This document shows positions 22,404-34,569 of a stretch of 64,000 bases of DNA, piece after piece (position 1 is the first letter of the stretch; each line of letters begins with the position of its first letter). The notes beneath the pieces were generated by a model. That model saw only the letters and a list, made by a program, of their open reading frames with translations. It had not been told where the DNA came from and did not search any database. Made by a program: the position numbers and the translations under genes. Origin of the DNA: Conus ventricosus (lineage: Eukaryota; Mollusca; Gastropoda; Neogastropoda; Conidae); assembly GCA_018398815.1 (NCBI GenBank), contig CM031609.1, positions 26,826,722-26,890,721 of the forward strand, read 5' to 3'.

Positions 22404-23532
22404 GACTATGGTGACGTACAGTAGTAAGTTGTTGAAAACAAAGTGCCGTTTCCTGACGACGAGACATGCTGGACACAAGAGGGACAACTACACATAGCCT
22501 GCACCTGGCAGATAAAGAGTAAGTTCCCTTCAACAAAGCAAGCACATATAAACAGAACAGAAATCACCATAGGACAGAACCAAAACAGTGGAGATTGTAC
22601 TAGAGCAGGTGAACATACAAAAAGAACAAATTGGTCTATCATTCTGTGGTGCTTTTTCTTCCTCGCCTCTTAACCTTCCAAGAAAAAAAAACACACGACA
22701 GCTTTTGACACGATGGCCCATCCATATACAATGCACATTTAAAAGAAAGATATATTGAACACGCACAAAAGACATGGCGATGAACAAACAGGTACTGACA
22801 TTTTACATGGCATTATGATCACACCTCTCCTAGTTATGAGTATTCCTCTCTCAAATCAGTGAATGTTCACAACTTGGATCACAGGAACAAAATATTCCAT
22901 GGAAGGATTTGACAAAAATGTTTGAAACACCATGGAATACTTTACACATTGCCCTAGAGCATCTCCAGACTGTAGTATTCTGGTATCCACCCTTAATCTA
23001 CTCTTGGGCAATGGATTGATTTTTTTATGGCAAGTCACTTTCTTTTAACTTAATTGGAAATCATGAAAAAAAATACTGTAAATATGTATATATATATGAC
23101 CCCCCAAAATATAAGGACCACTATGTATTTTCCCTGTCCTTAACAGTGATTTTTTTTTTAATTGAAATATAACAATTGAACTCGAATCAAAATTAGCAGG
23201 CAACATCCCCAAACTGGCTGACTTAAAACTGAGATTCAGGTGCATATTTGCAATGAAATCAATCGTGAACATTTTCAAAATCTGGATTTTCTAAGATTAC
23301 AAAAATGAAATTTTTTTCCCCTTGTTCTAAATAACTGTATTTTCACAATTCGAAAGAAAAAAAAAATGTTTTCCCATGAAAATCCTAATTTGCACAAGCA
23401 AACATCCTTCTTACCCTGCTTCATGCTGCATTAACAAAATGTGCTTGTCACATGAACCAGACTAGCAAGAGGTTACTTTGTAGAAACAGAGTGGTCCTTA
23501 CAACATCGTTTTGGAGGAGTAGGTATCTTCAG

Positions 23533-23852
23533 ACCTGTTTACCCTAAAGCTGCCATTGGTGTATCTTAATGAAAATGACGTGTTTTCCTAGAAATGTGTG
23601 TACACATCTAAAGTTTTAAATTATAAAAGCAAGGGGTTGTTCGAACCTCATCCAGAAGGGAGTTCACATGCACAATTTTGCGCGAGTTGTCACTCTTTGG
23701 GTTGTAGCACACGAACACAATGGTTATACACCGCAAGTGCCACTACCGCGACACAACTTCATTCTCCAGAATTTTTTTCCAGTCCGTCGCTTTCATTGTC
23801 TTTTCGTCAAACGTGTGTACAAAATACAGCGAAATCGTATGGGTAAACAGGT
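23533..23852. mobile_element. Small inverted-repeat element, copy A
   Basis: The ends are a perfect 12-bp inverted pair, acctgtttaccc at 23533-23544 and gggtaaacaggt at 23841-23852. A longer relative lies at 41261-41796: both share an opening (ctgtttaccct...ggtgta...aatgaaaat) and a closing (gtgtacaaaata...gaaatc...tatggg/gt...aacaggt). No coding sequence is seen. The superfamily is unknown. Confidence 0.75.
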
Positions 23853-26800
23853 GTGTATCTTTCAGGGATGATTAGCAGTGAATATGTATCCACACATGCC
23901 CATCAGTATTATTTTTTTCCCCCCATCCTGGGCAGTTTGGGGCTTCCCAAACCAGTTCGTCTTTGAAGATAAATATGTTAATGTTCTTCAGATTGTATTA
24001 GTTCCAGGCTAAGCACATGGATGGCCAAGTCTGCTGGATGGTCATTCAGTGCCCAACCAGAGATTCATTACCTAACATCCTGGACTATGGGCATGGACAC
24101 CAGGCTGCTGGGGTCCTTTCTAATCACTGTCATGTTTTTCAACACCACTTACTCCCAAACATTTTCTTCCTTGTTCCATTAAATAGGAAGAGACTTTGAA
24201 TGTAGTATTAAAAAAAAATAATAATAAAAAAATAAAAATAAAAAACCGGGTCCAAATATTCGTATTTTGATTCGTATAAACAACATGAATTTTTAAAAAA
24301 GATTCCTTCCCTCTGCATCTGCCCTACTGCCTGGAACATTTTATTACAGAGGTTAACTGAAACGCTGATCTCTGCGCAGCAGGCTTGGCCGCATCTTGTG
24401 AGGCCAGCATGACCAGAAAACTTTTTTTTTTTAAAACACTCTATAAGAAGTGCTGTAGGTCAGACCACTGGCTTGGATGATCTACCTTGGCAGCGGACCG
24501 TTCTGACTGATCTGTTTCAACAGAGTGAAGGAACCAGTCTGTTTCCTTCCAGTAAAAACCCCATTTGGCACTTTCACACATTAAATGGCACGGATCATGC
24601 ATCAGGATTATGCTCTGACCATAATTCAAAGAACTCCAGCAAAAAGAGAGAGAGAAAAAAAAACAAAAAAAACCTTCAACGATAAACTTTGGACATCACA
24701 AACAACTTGGACTTCACATTCCAGCTACTTACAAAAAAGGTTATTGTGTGTGTGTGTTAGTATTTTGTCTTCTTTTCACAAGCTGGAATGTTGGGTTTGG
24801 ATGTCATGTCTACTTTGGATAGTCACAGAATCATGTTATGTTCATTTTTTGAAACAAAATTCACAAGTTGTCACCTGTCTCCTAACCATGCATTTAATCA
24901 ATGACTTGATTAATTAATACGGTTCTCCTTCCCTGGTTGGCCATGCACATTTCACAAGTCTTCAGCGACAGTGTGACGCCGCTGCTCTCTGGTCCCCTCT
25001 TCGGTCAGTTCTTTGACCACAGACTATGCAGGAGAAACGGGGGTGGACAGCATATCAAGATGCATGGGACACTTTGAGGAGAAGGCGTTCATCGCTTCCT
25101 ACAATACCACACAGGAGGCAGAGAAAGTGGGGGGGGGGGGGGGGGGGGGGGGGGGGAGAGAGAGATTGAGAGAGAGAGAACAACTCCAAGGGAGAAAACT
25201 TCCAACAATACAGCGCCGAGAGAGAAAAGTGGGACAGAGAGAAACAAACTCGAAGAAAGTGAATTAATTCCAACAATGCAGCACTGAAAGGAAACGAGAC
25301 TGGGAAACAGTGACTTCTTAAGAGAATGGATGAATTCCAACAATTGAGCACACAGAGACAGACAATAACTTGTTAGAGAGCGAGTGAATTCCCACAATGT
25401 TGCATTGAGAGAGAGAGAGATACTGAGCAAGTAAGTGAATAAATCCCAACAATAAACCACAAAAGACCCAGTACACATACTCTGGGAGTGAATGAATGCC
25501 AACATTGCAGCACACAGATGGACTTCAGACACTATTGCACTGTGATTGCATAACTGTTCCCATATGGCTCCCATTGTTGTGGGGTTGCCGGGCGTGTTCT
25601 TGGATGGAGGACTCTGGCTACTACACATTTCCTTCCCTCTTCAACCAATCCCCTCCCACTTCCACCATTACCACATGACAAATGTAAATATAAAACATCC
25701 ATACCAAACACATTAAAACAGCCATACATAACAGTGTGTCACTCTGAATAGCAATAAAACATGAAGGTGAACCATTGACATTTTTCAGTGATAAACATGC
25801 AGCGGGAATACTATATTCACTTTTTTCCTTAAAGACATGAATTGCAGACATATAACTCCACCTACCATCACAAAATTTAAAAAAAAAAATTAAAATAAAC
25901 CCTGTCAATCCACTGCTATAAGTGTGTCTACCTGTGCATCTGGTTATCAGATCTCTTTACAATTAAAACAAAAACAAAAAAACTACAAGAATGCCGTTGC
26001 AGATCTGTGAGCTTTTTTCCAAAATGCCACATTAAGCAATAAACGCAAACAAGATGAGATGGGCCGTTACACAAAGTGAAGACAAAACAGATCAAAAAAC
26101 AAAAAAAAAGGGGGAGGGGGGTTGCTTATTGATTGTTTTTTTTTTTTCTTTAGGAAGACTATCTGGTCAGTTCCTGACACACTAAGATTGTCTCATGATT
26201 GTCAACAAATTTCTCCATAAAAAAAAAGACCAAAAACATCCTCACCCACCCACGCCCTCCCTTACACAATAATGGACTGTAAAATATGGAAAAGATCAGT
26301 TACTGAAACCAACTGACAAGACCTCCTTAGATTCCACTGACTGACTCTAAGGAAGGTTGATGTGCTGATCGTTATGGACAAGGTCATCATCAGTATCTGC
26401 TGACCTTCATCCATTAAATCAAAGCACCTGTTGCTGGCATTCCGTATTCTCCAGTGTTTGACTTTAAGCTTGCCTCTACAAAACAAGTTCTGCTTACATT
26501 TTAAAAATCAAATATGATCCTTGCAGGCACAATGACAGAATTTAACCTTCTTAATGAAGGGTATATATTTTGAAGTAGCAATAATTTAAACTGTTTAATT
26601 CAACCTGTGACCCTGTCTGATTTAGTCATTAAAAACACCTGCCCCATCCCTCATAAACTGTCATATGTGTGGATGGCAACAATCAACAACAGCACTTTTA
26701 AGTATAACTCGCCATGAGCAAGAAAGTGATGATGTGTGTGTTGGGAGTGTGGAGGGGGTGGGGCATAGGAAAGGTAACCAAAACAATTATCATGTTGATT

Positions 26801-27081
26801 TCATTTTGACACAGGTATTCATTATTTGGCCGTCTGAAATGATGAATAATGGACTTTAGCCCATATTTTCTGGATTACTCAAACTGCTGCCAGAACAACA
26901 GGAGAACATCAAGCATTAGGTTTCCAACCATCCAAGCACAGGTTTTCAACCATCTTAGATGGTGGTGGTAATATTTCACATTTTCAATTTCAAATTGCTG
27001 TTGCTGTTTCCCTCTTTGATCTGGCTTTGAACTGATGCTGACTTAACAGAAACTGAACAAAATTCACAACAGGAGGAGATA

Positions 27082-27150
27082 AGATAAGATAAGATAATGT
27101 TGCTTATAGCCCAGCCGACCGCAGAGGGCCACATCAGGGCTGTCACCACG
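27082..27150 (-). repeat. Short dispersed repeat, copy 1 (inverted partner at 31612)
   Basis: After a (gataa)n run the sequence continues gataatgttgcttatagccc, agccgaccgcagagggccac and atcagggctgtc. The reverse complement occurs at 31612-31672 with only a few changes, ending in ttatcttatc. A (TAAGA)-like tail next to a conserved 50-bp block suggests the 3' end of a retroposon. Confidence 0.75.
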
Positions 27151-29097
27151 TTAAAATCAACTCACCAGTCATCACAACAGGAGGAGGAACAGTAGATGTG
27201 AGGTGGTTGTTTGCATCTTTGAAGAGCAGTACTCTCTTCGCAAAATCAAAACATGGACTCCATGGAAAGAAAACGGTGACCACAATTATGGTGCTGGTGG
27301 TTTAGATTTAATGGGACACCAATACATTACTCCATTCATCCACCATACATAATAAATCATTATCAAAAACACAAAGTCAAAAAGTAGTACCATTCAAGGT
27401 AGGAAAAGACAGTGACTACTAGTGCAGGTAACTCAGCAATAAATCGTGTCTCAGACAAATAAACACCTTTTACAGTCAACCACAAAAAGAACAGAAAAAC
27501 AGACTGTCACAGTTTTCAGAAAAATACGTCAGAACACTGCAACAATGACGCATCCCCAACGTTCTTCACCCCCTAACCCTCCCCCCAACCCGTTCACTCC
27601 CCTCCCCTTCAAAGACCAAACGCAAAACAAAACCAAAAAAGCTGAAACACGTCAATAAATAAATAATAACCTGTGAAGAATATGGTCACCACAGAAATTC
27701 AGAGGTCCATAGGATGAATCATGTGGCTCAGTGACATCGGCGGAAGTATGGGTGGATGGATACACTACACTGATCCACAGAATGCTGAACAACACTGCAG
27801 TCCAACATAGGTACAGGGAACAAAAAGACACAATGGTGGGTGAAGGAGATAGGTGGGAGTGATGGTGGATAAGGGTGTGTGTGTGTGGAGAGTGTTCACA
27901 TTCAACACGGTGCTTCACAAAAACGAATTTGGCTTGTGGCTCCACCTGCATTCATTATGTTCACAGAGACAAAAAAAAAAAAAAAAAAAAACCCAAAGAA
28001 GAAAAGCAAGAACCAGACTGAATTGTTACACTGGCACATAATTCAGTGCAGTGAGGAACAATCATGATGATGAAACGCAGAACATTTCTTGAAAGCATTC
28101 ATCTTGATGAACACTCCTTTCGTACAACACTTACTTCAAGCATTCCTAACCGTCACAGAAATGCACTTACATCACAAATCCTACCCACATGACAAGCACC
28201 AGTCTCACACAAAGAACATGAAGACAGAAACTCCCATTAACCTGACAAACTGTGAATCCAAATATCCAGACAAAAAGCCAGCTTTTCCGAACAGAAGCGT
28301 ACAAAGTGGGAACACAACCAGTTATCAATCATCATGCATGATTTCCCAGGTCTGAGACTTCTGCCAGGGAGAGTGCACAGAAACAATTCTTTAACAATCC
28401 AACCACACAAGTAGATCTCTGAACATGGTGTTATCAGGGTGGAAGATTTCCACATAGGGGACGAGATGTGGCACTTTCAGACCGTTCCATGAAACATCGG
28501 CTTTCTCATCTTGCTAAATTGTTTTCCCCTTATCCATAATTTCAAAATTTCCGCTGAATTTTACCTTGAACAACTTCACTGTTGCCTTTTTTTTTTCACA
28601 TGCACTAAACAGCTGCTACAACAATATCAAATCCAAGGTTTCATACCATTTATCACCTCATCTCAAAGATTGTCTCCACATACAATACTGCTGGACATCA
28701 ACAACAAAGAAAAAAAACAACAACAGAGAACAGATTCAATTCTTAGCTGAGCAAGCAAATGCTATCCCAAAATAACACTTCTGGCCCAAGAAGTGAGCAG
28801 CACAGCCTTTTCTGCCTTGCTCATCTCTGAGATACTTTTCCAAGAAATAGGTGAACAAACTACTTCCCTATGAGCTGTCATTCCAAAACATGCTCTGTTC
28901 GGCAAAACAGATTTCTAGGAATTCATACACAAGCTAACACTGCCTCACTTGAGAATCCAATGCAGAGGAGTTTTGGGCAGGTGAACTAAAATGCCTCAAG
29001 CTTGTTTTAGATGTCAGTGACCACTGATGTGGTGAGCCAGTCAGCAGTGCAGTGTTACTGCCCAAACCTGTGGCATCTTGTCATGCACTGCACCTGT

Positions 29098-29286
29098 GGC
29101 ATACCTAGAAAGTCGCAGCTTGAAATACTTATTGCTCTTAATGGTATCTGCCTCTTTAGAATATGTACCACCTAGAAACAATGTTCTGTGACATACCTAG
29201 AAAGTTGCAGCTTGAAAATACTTATTGTTCTCAATGGTATCTGCCTCTTTAGAATATGTACCACCTGGAAACAATGTTCTGTGACA
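29098..29286. repeat. Direct tandem duplication of about 94 bp
   Basis: The stretch from catacctagaaagt to aacaatgttctgtga occurs twice in a row with only a few differences (cgcagcttgaaatac against tgcagcttgaaaatac). Confidence 0.92.
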
Positions 29287-30191
29287 TTACTCTAAACAAA
29301 CAATTATGCTGGTGTCATGAAGTATACAACAGGTATCCAGAGGTGATAAACATCTTGTGCTCATACCAGACACCAAGCACACTCACACAACACGTACACA
29401 GTGTTTCTCCATCTACAATAATGCCATTGTAGAACACTCGACACCAGTGTCCATATGATGAATAATGAAGGAGAAAAAACAACACTGACAACAGATTTGT
29501 TTCTTTGCAGATATATAAACAAGAATTATTTTGGCACAACGATTAGGTGCGCAATTACTCATGCCAACCAGGTCAAATGAAAGATGGTTGTGGAAAGAAC
29601 AGGACTTGCTGCACTCACACACCCTCCCTCTCCCGATCCCCATCCGCTTCTTTCCCTCACTCTGATTTCCAAATGTTCATGTTTGCTTAGATTTCCTTAT
29701 TTCATTTTCCGCAAATTGTCGGTGGGAAAAAAAATCCTTCCAAGGAAAACTCAACTTTACAATGTAACTGGAAAAGAAACATCACCGTCCCTGCCCAGGC
29801 CTCTACAGGAACAGTTGCCGCCCTGATCTGTTTTTCAGTTTCAGTTGAGAACAGCCTAGCCTGCAAAGCATAGAGCTAGCCTTCCACTGAACACATGAAA
29901 GAGAACTGAAATATACGACACAGATGGAATGAGTTGCACGGGAGAGAAAGGCTAAAATGTGGTGCACAGCATGTTATTTTGTTACAGCTCCCAGTAATCA
30001 GGTATCACATAGGACTTCCTTCTCCCCCTCAATTTCGGAGGGTGTTCATAATTTTGGAAGCCATGAGCAACAATTCCTTTTACTTCCAGTTGTTGTCACA
30101 TATTCCTCTCACTTGTTTTTTTCAGGCAGCTGGCTTTCCTGACCTCCTCCCCCCCCCCCCCCCCCCCTCCCTCTTTCTTTCTCTCTCACAT

Positions 30192-30224
<33 letters not shown>

Positions 30225-30286
30225 AATGAGAAAAAAAACTGGATTCTTACTACACCTGCATAAAAAGCTGTGGGGTACAATCACAC

Positions 30287-30520
30287 AGACATCTTTAACA
30301 ACAACAACAACAGAACAACAGGCTGGCAGAATCAATCACAAACACCTTTAACAACAACAGGCTGGCAGAATCAATCAAAAACACCTTTAACAACAGAACA
30401 ACAGGCTGGCAGAATCAATCAAAAACACCTTTAACAACAACAGCAACAGGCTGGCAGAATCAATCAAAAACACCTTTAACAACAGAACAACAGGCTGGCA
30501 GAATCAATCACAAACGCTAA
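30287..30520. repeat. Tandem repeat of about 50 bp
   Basis: Five units contain caggctggcagaatcaatca followed by aaaacacctttaacaaca with variable numbers of CAA triplets, which accounts for the variable unit length. Confidence 0.9.
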
Positions 30521-30653
30521 CATAATCCAGGACACAATGACATGAGCCAACTCTAAACCTTAAAAAAAGAAAAAAAAGAAAAGAAAACCTTGACACTGAG
30601 CCAAAGCCTTAGTGTTGAGCTCTTCTTGTCTCTCAGTTATTTCATCATCCTCC

Positions 30654-30690
<37 letters not shown>

Positions 30691-30940
30691 TTGCTCTTTA
30701 TAAAACAAAAGCTCATAATTGTCATTCAGGACTAGAAACAACAAAGCATCAGGAAAAAAAAATGAAAGGAATGGGACACCCATGAAAATCCACCATCACG
30801 AGGGATTGCAGACTAGAATGGAACCAACCCATTGGAGATGGCATGCAAGTCTCGTCTTTCTGCTGGTATTCCAGACACATGACTTCAGACAACAGCGAGA
30901 AGCAGGACAGCTCCCTTGCGTGATTTGAACACACTTTCTC

Positions 30941-31200
30941 TCCATTCTGAACACACACTATGTACTCTTGTCTGTTCAGAGCACGTACCATGTGCGTCTG
31001 ACTGAATACACAATTTCATGTTGTGTCCATTCTGAACACACACTATGTACTCTTGTCTGTTCAGAGCACGTACCATGTGCGTCTGACTGAATACACAATT
31101 TCATGTTGTGTCCATTCTGAACACACACTATGTACTCTTGTCTGTTCAGAGCACATACCGTGTGCGGCTGACTGAATACATAATTTCATGTTGTGTCCAT
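30941..31200. repeat. 85-bp tandem triplication
   Basis: tccattctgaacacacacta starts units at 30941, 31026 and 31111, with a fourth truncated start at 31196. The first two units are almost identical, and the third has a few changes. A degenerate series of ctgttctgaacacacactgt-type units continues to about 31850. Confidence 0.93.
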
Positions 31201-31611
31201 TCTGAGCACACACTGCACACGTTCAGACTGTTGTGAACACACACTACACACACTCTGAACACACACTGTATGCATTTTATCTGTTCTGAACACACATTGT
31301 ATATGTTCTATTTGTTTTTTTAACACACTCTGTATACATTCCGTCTTTTCTGATCATACACCATGCACTTTCTCCATTTTGAACACATTGTTTGTAAACA
31401 TTGTCTGTTCTGAACACACAGTGTATACTTTCTCTGTTTTGACTCACACTGTACACATTCTGTCATTTCTGAACACAAAGTGTGTATCTATTTTGTTTTA
31501 ACACACACCATGTCCATTTTGTCAGATCTAAACACGCGCTGTAAGCTTTCTCCGTTTTGACACACACTGTACACATTCTGTCATTTCTTAACACACATCT
31601 GTTCTGAACAT

Positions 31612-31672
31612 GACAGCCCTGATGTGGCCCTTTGCGGTCGGCTGGGCTATAAGCAACATTATCTTATCTTTC
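31612..31672 (+). repeat. Short dispersed repeat, copy 2
   Basis: The block gacagccctgatgtggccc through gcaacattatcttatc is the reverse complement of the block at 27082-27150. It sits inside a degenerate array of ctgttctgaacacacactg-type units. Confidence 0.75.
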
Positions 31673-31974
31673 TGAACATGAACTGAGCTCATTCTGTCAT
31701 TTCTTAACGCACACTGTATACAATCTGTTCTGAACATGAACTGAGCTCATTCTGTCATTTCTTAACGCATACTGTATACAAGCTGTTCTGAACATGAACT
31801 GAGCTCATTCTGTATGTTCTGAACCACAAACTGTGCACATTCGCGCTGTTCTGAATATGAACTGTGAATAATTCTTCCATCATAACACAACTGTGAGGAG
31901 ACGACGGAGGGATTCGGAAGTGCAGACAAAGAAAACAAAACTACAGGTGTCTTGACATTTCGGCAATGGGGGAA

Positions 31975-31977
<3 letters not shown>

Positions 31978-32048
<71 letters not shown>

Positions 32049-32049
32049 A
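31978..32049. repeat. (GA)n microsatellite
   Basis: A nearly perfect gagagaga run of about 70 bases. Confidence 0.98.
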
Positions 32050-33106
32050 ACTGGACAATCACAACTTCACGGCGGTGCTCTGTCTGCGATCAGGTGGCAT
32101 CAAATGGACAATCACAAAAAATCACCACATGCTACACAAGCAAATAAATAATTGTTTTTGTACAGTCTTCTGCATGGGCAGTGCACCTGATCCTTGCCAA
32201 AGATCCTCAAATGCTAAGGATCTCTGTACTTGCTTCACAAAGAGGAAGGAGGGGTAAGGGGGAGAGGGATATGTACCACTTTCCAAAGTCATCAAACCCT
32301 GTCTTCTCTCCTCTGGTACCATCACAAGAACACACACGCAAATACACATACACACACACAGAGGTACACACGCACACACACGTGCTCACACACGCACTCA
32401 CAAACACACACAGAGATGTACACGCACACACTTTTAGGGGGCATGGAAACTGCAGGCAAGTTGAGGGGTGGCAGGGTGGGATTGTACAAGCATCACCGAT
32501 GTACAAAGTGAACAAGGACTCTGCATGTTGCGTCCACACGCGCCAAACCATGTCCAAACAGCACACATCCACAACAGCTGATGACTATGCACATCAGCGA
32601 CTAGAGGAAAGCCAGGCCTTTCCCAAGTGGTCACCACAGCATAAAAATGTACAGCTCTCGAAAAAAAAAAGTCTCAGGAAACCATCTTCCATTGTATTCC
32701 AAACACTACATCAACCAAGCTGTTTATTTTTGTTGCATTTAAAACTCAATAGCTAATAGTTTCCACCGAGTGCCCTACAGATCAGGAATGTCATCGGTTT
32801 GCTGTAGTTTCGTTATACTGTTCTGTTCAGGATTCCCGTCTGACATACACACGTACACATGTATGCGTCACATCAGAAGTAAACACAGTGCAACAAAAAA
32901 ACAACTCCCGCAACATAATCACTTCCGTCAAAAACTTTCTTTTTGCAATGGATCAAAAACACTTAGAATTAGTTATTCTCTGTTAAATTTACCACAACAC
33001 AAAATTTGAGCAAAATGTCAATTACCCCCCCCCCCCCCCCCCAACCCCTTTTCCAAATACACCCACACTAACCCGTTTCCACAGACTGAACAATGACCTT
33101 TGTGGT

Positions 33107-33742
33107 ACCCACCAGAAGCTCATCCTACGAGCCATTGTCTCTATGAACCCACCAGAAGCTCATCCTACACCCTATCCCGAAGAACGAGCCATTGTCTCTA
33201 TGGACCCACCAGAAGCTCATCCTACACCTTATCCCAAAGAACGAGCCATTGTCTCTATGGACCCACCAGAAGCTCATCCTACACCTTATCCCAAACAACG
33301 AGCCATTGTCTCTATGGACCCTAACCACCAGAAGCTCATCCTACACCCTATCCCAAAGAACTAGCCATTGTCTCTATGAACCCACCAGAAGCTCATCCTA
33401 CACCCTATCCCAAAGAACGAGCCATCGTCTCTATGAACCCTAACCACCAGAAGCTCATCCTACACCATATCCCAAAGAACGAGCCATTGTCTCTATGGAC
33501 CCTAACCACCAGAAGCTCATCCTACACCTTATCCCAAAGAACGAGCGATTGTCTCCATGAACCCACCAGAAGCTCATCCTACACCTTATCCCAAAGAACG
33601 AACCATTGTCTCCATGAACCCACCAGAAGCTCATCCTACACTTTATCCCAAAGAACGAGCCATTGTCTCTATGGACCCTAACCACCAGAAGCTCATCCTA
33701 CACCCTATCCCAAAGAACGAGCCATTGTCTCTATGAACCATA
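33107..33742. repeat. 57/62-bp tandem array
   Basis: The unit contains cccaccagaagctcatccta, caccctatcccaaagaacga and gccattgtctctatgaa (57 bases), with a five-base longer variant carrying ccctaacca. About eleven copies are present. The 57-base version equals 19 codons, which explains the repeated open frames on both strands. Confidence 0.95.
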
Positions 33743-34110
33743 ACATCCCCATGTTTGGATTAGTAACACACACAAGGTACGCTGCAACTTAAAAACCTGT
33801 GGCATCATGTACCAATGTCTGTTTCAAACTAAACCATCAAGGCTCCCGGTTACAGTCTACTAGCAGAGTATGGGTCAGGGAAGTAAATGAGTTTCAAATT
33901 TTCTTCTTCTTTGTTCTATATGAAAAAAGTCCAGGTGATTTCTAGGATGTGACCCAGTTTTAAGTATTTCTAAAAAAAAACAAGACGCCCTGTTTTCCTC
34001 CCTCCAAATAAACTACGACCCAAGGGGATGAATCTACCTATCAGTTAGTACAAATTGCAACGTGGTTCACATAAATCAGTCATTAAATCACATAGACCAG
34101 CACGCATATG

Positions 34111-34518
34111 CGCGCGCACACACACACACACACACACACAGCTTCTTTCTATTACACACACACACACAGCTTCTTTCTGTTCATAATCCACGTTGTCTTC
34201 AATATATCATGACTACCAAGGGAAGAAATGTTTTCCAACCCCCAAACTTGCAACACCTTCTGTCTGAAACGCATTCTGTACACTCGAGTACATTAATTTT
34301 CATGTCTTTGACACAAAAATCTTCCAAATACAAGGGCCATTTTAAGGTTCTTTACTTCTCAGTATATACAAAATTCATTCAACACATTACCTCAATGGAA
34401 ACCAAGATAGAAAAGTGGCCGTGTGGAATGAGCAAACTTTTGACCTTCATTTCAAACATAACATCACCCATGTCAACCCTTCCCTCATTAAAAACACACA
34501 CACGCACGCGCGCGCGCG

Positions 34519-34567
<49 letters not shown>
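34111..34567. repeat. AC microsatellites
   Basis: (AC)n runs lie at 34117-34140, 34155-34168 and 34521-34567, the last preceded by an alternating cgcgcgcg stretch (34504-34520), which favours left-handed DNA. Confidence 0.95.

Positions 34568-34569
<2 letters not shown>

Noticed and set aside
33107..33742. CRISPR array or repeat-protein gene
   Set aside because: Units are directly adjacent without unique spacers, the genome is eukaryotic, and frames are open on both strands because of the 57-base period.
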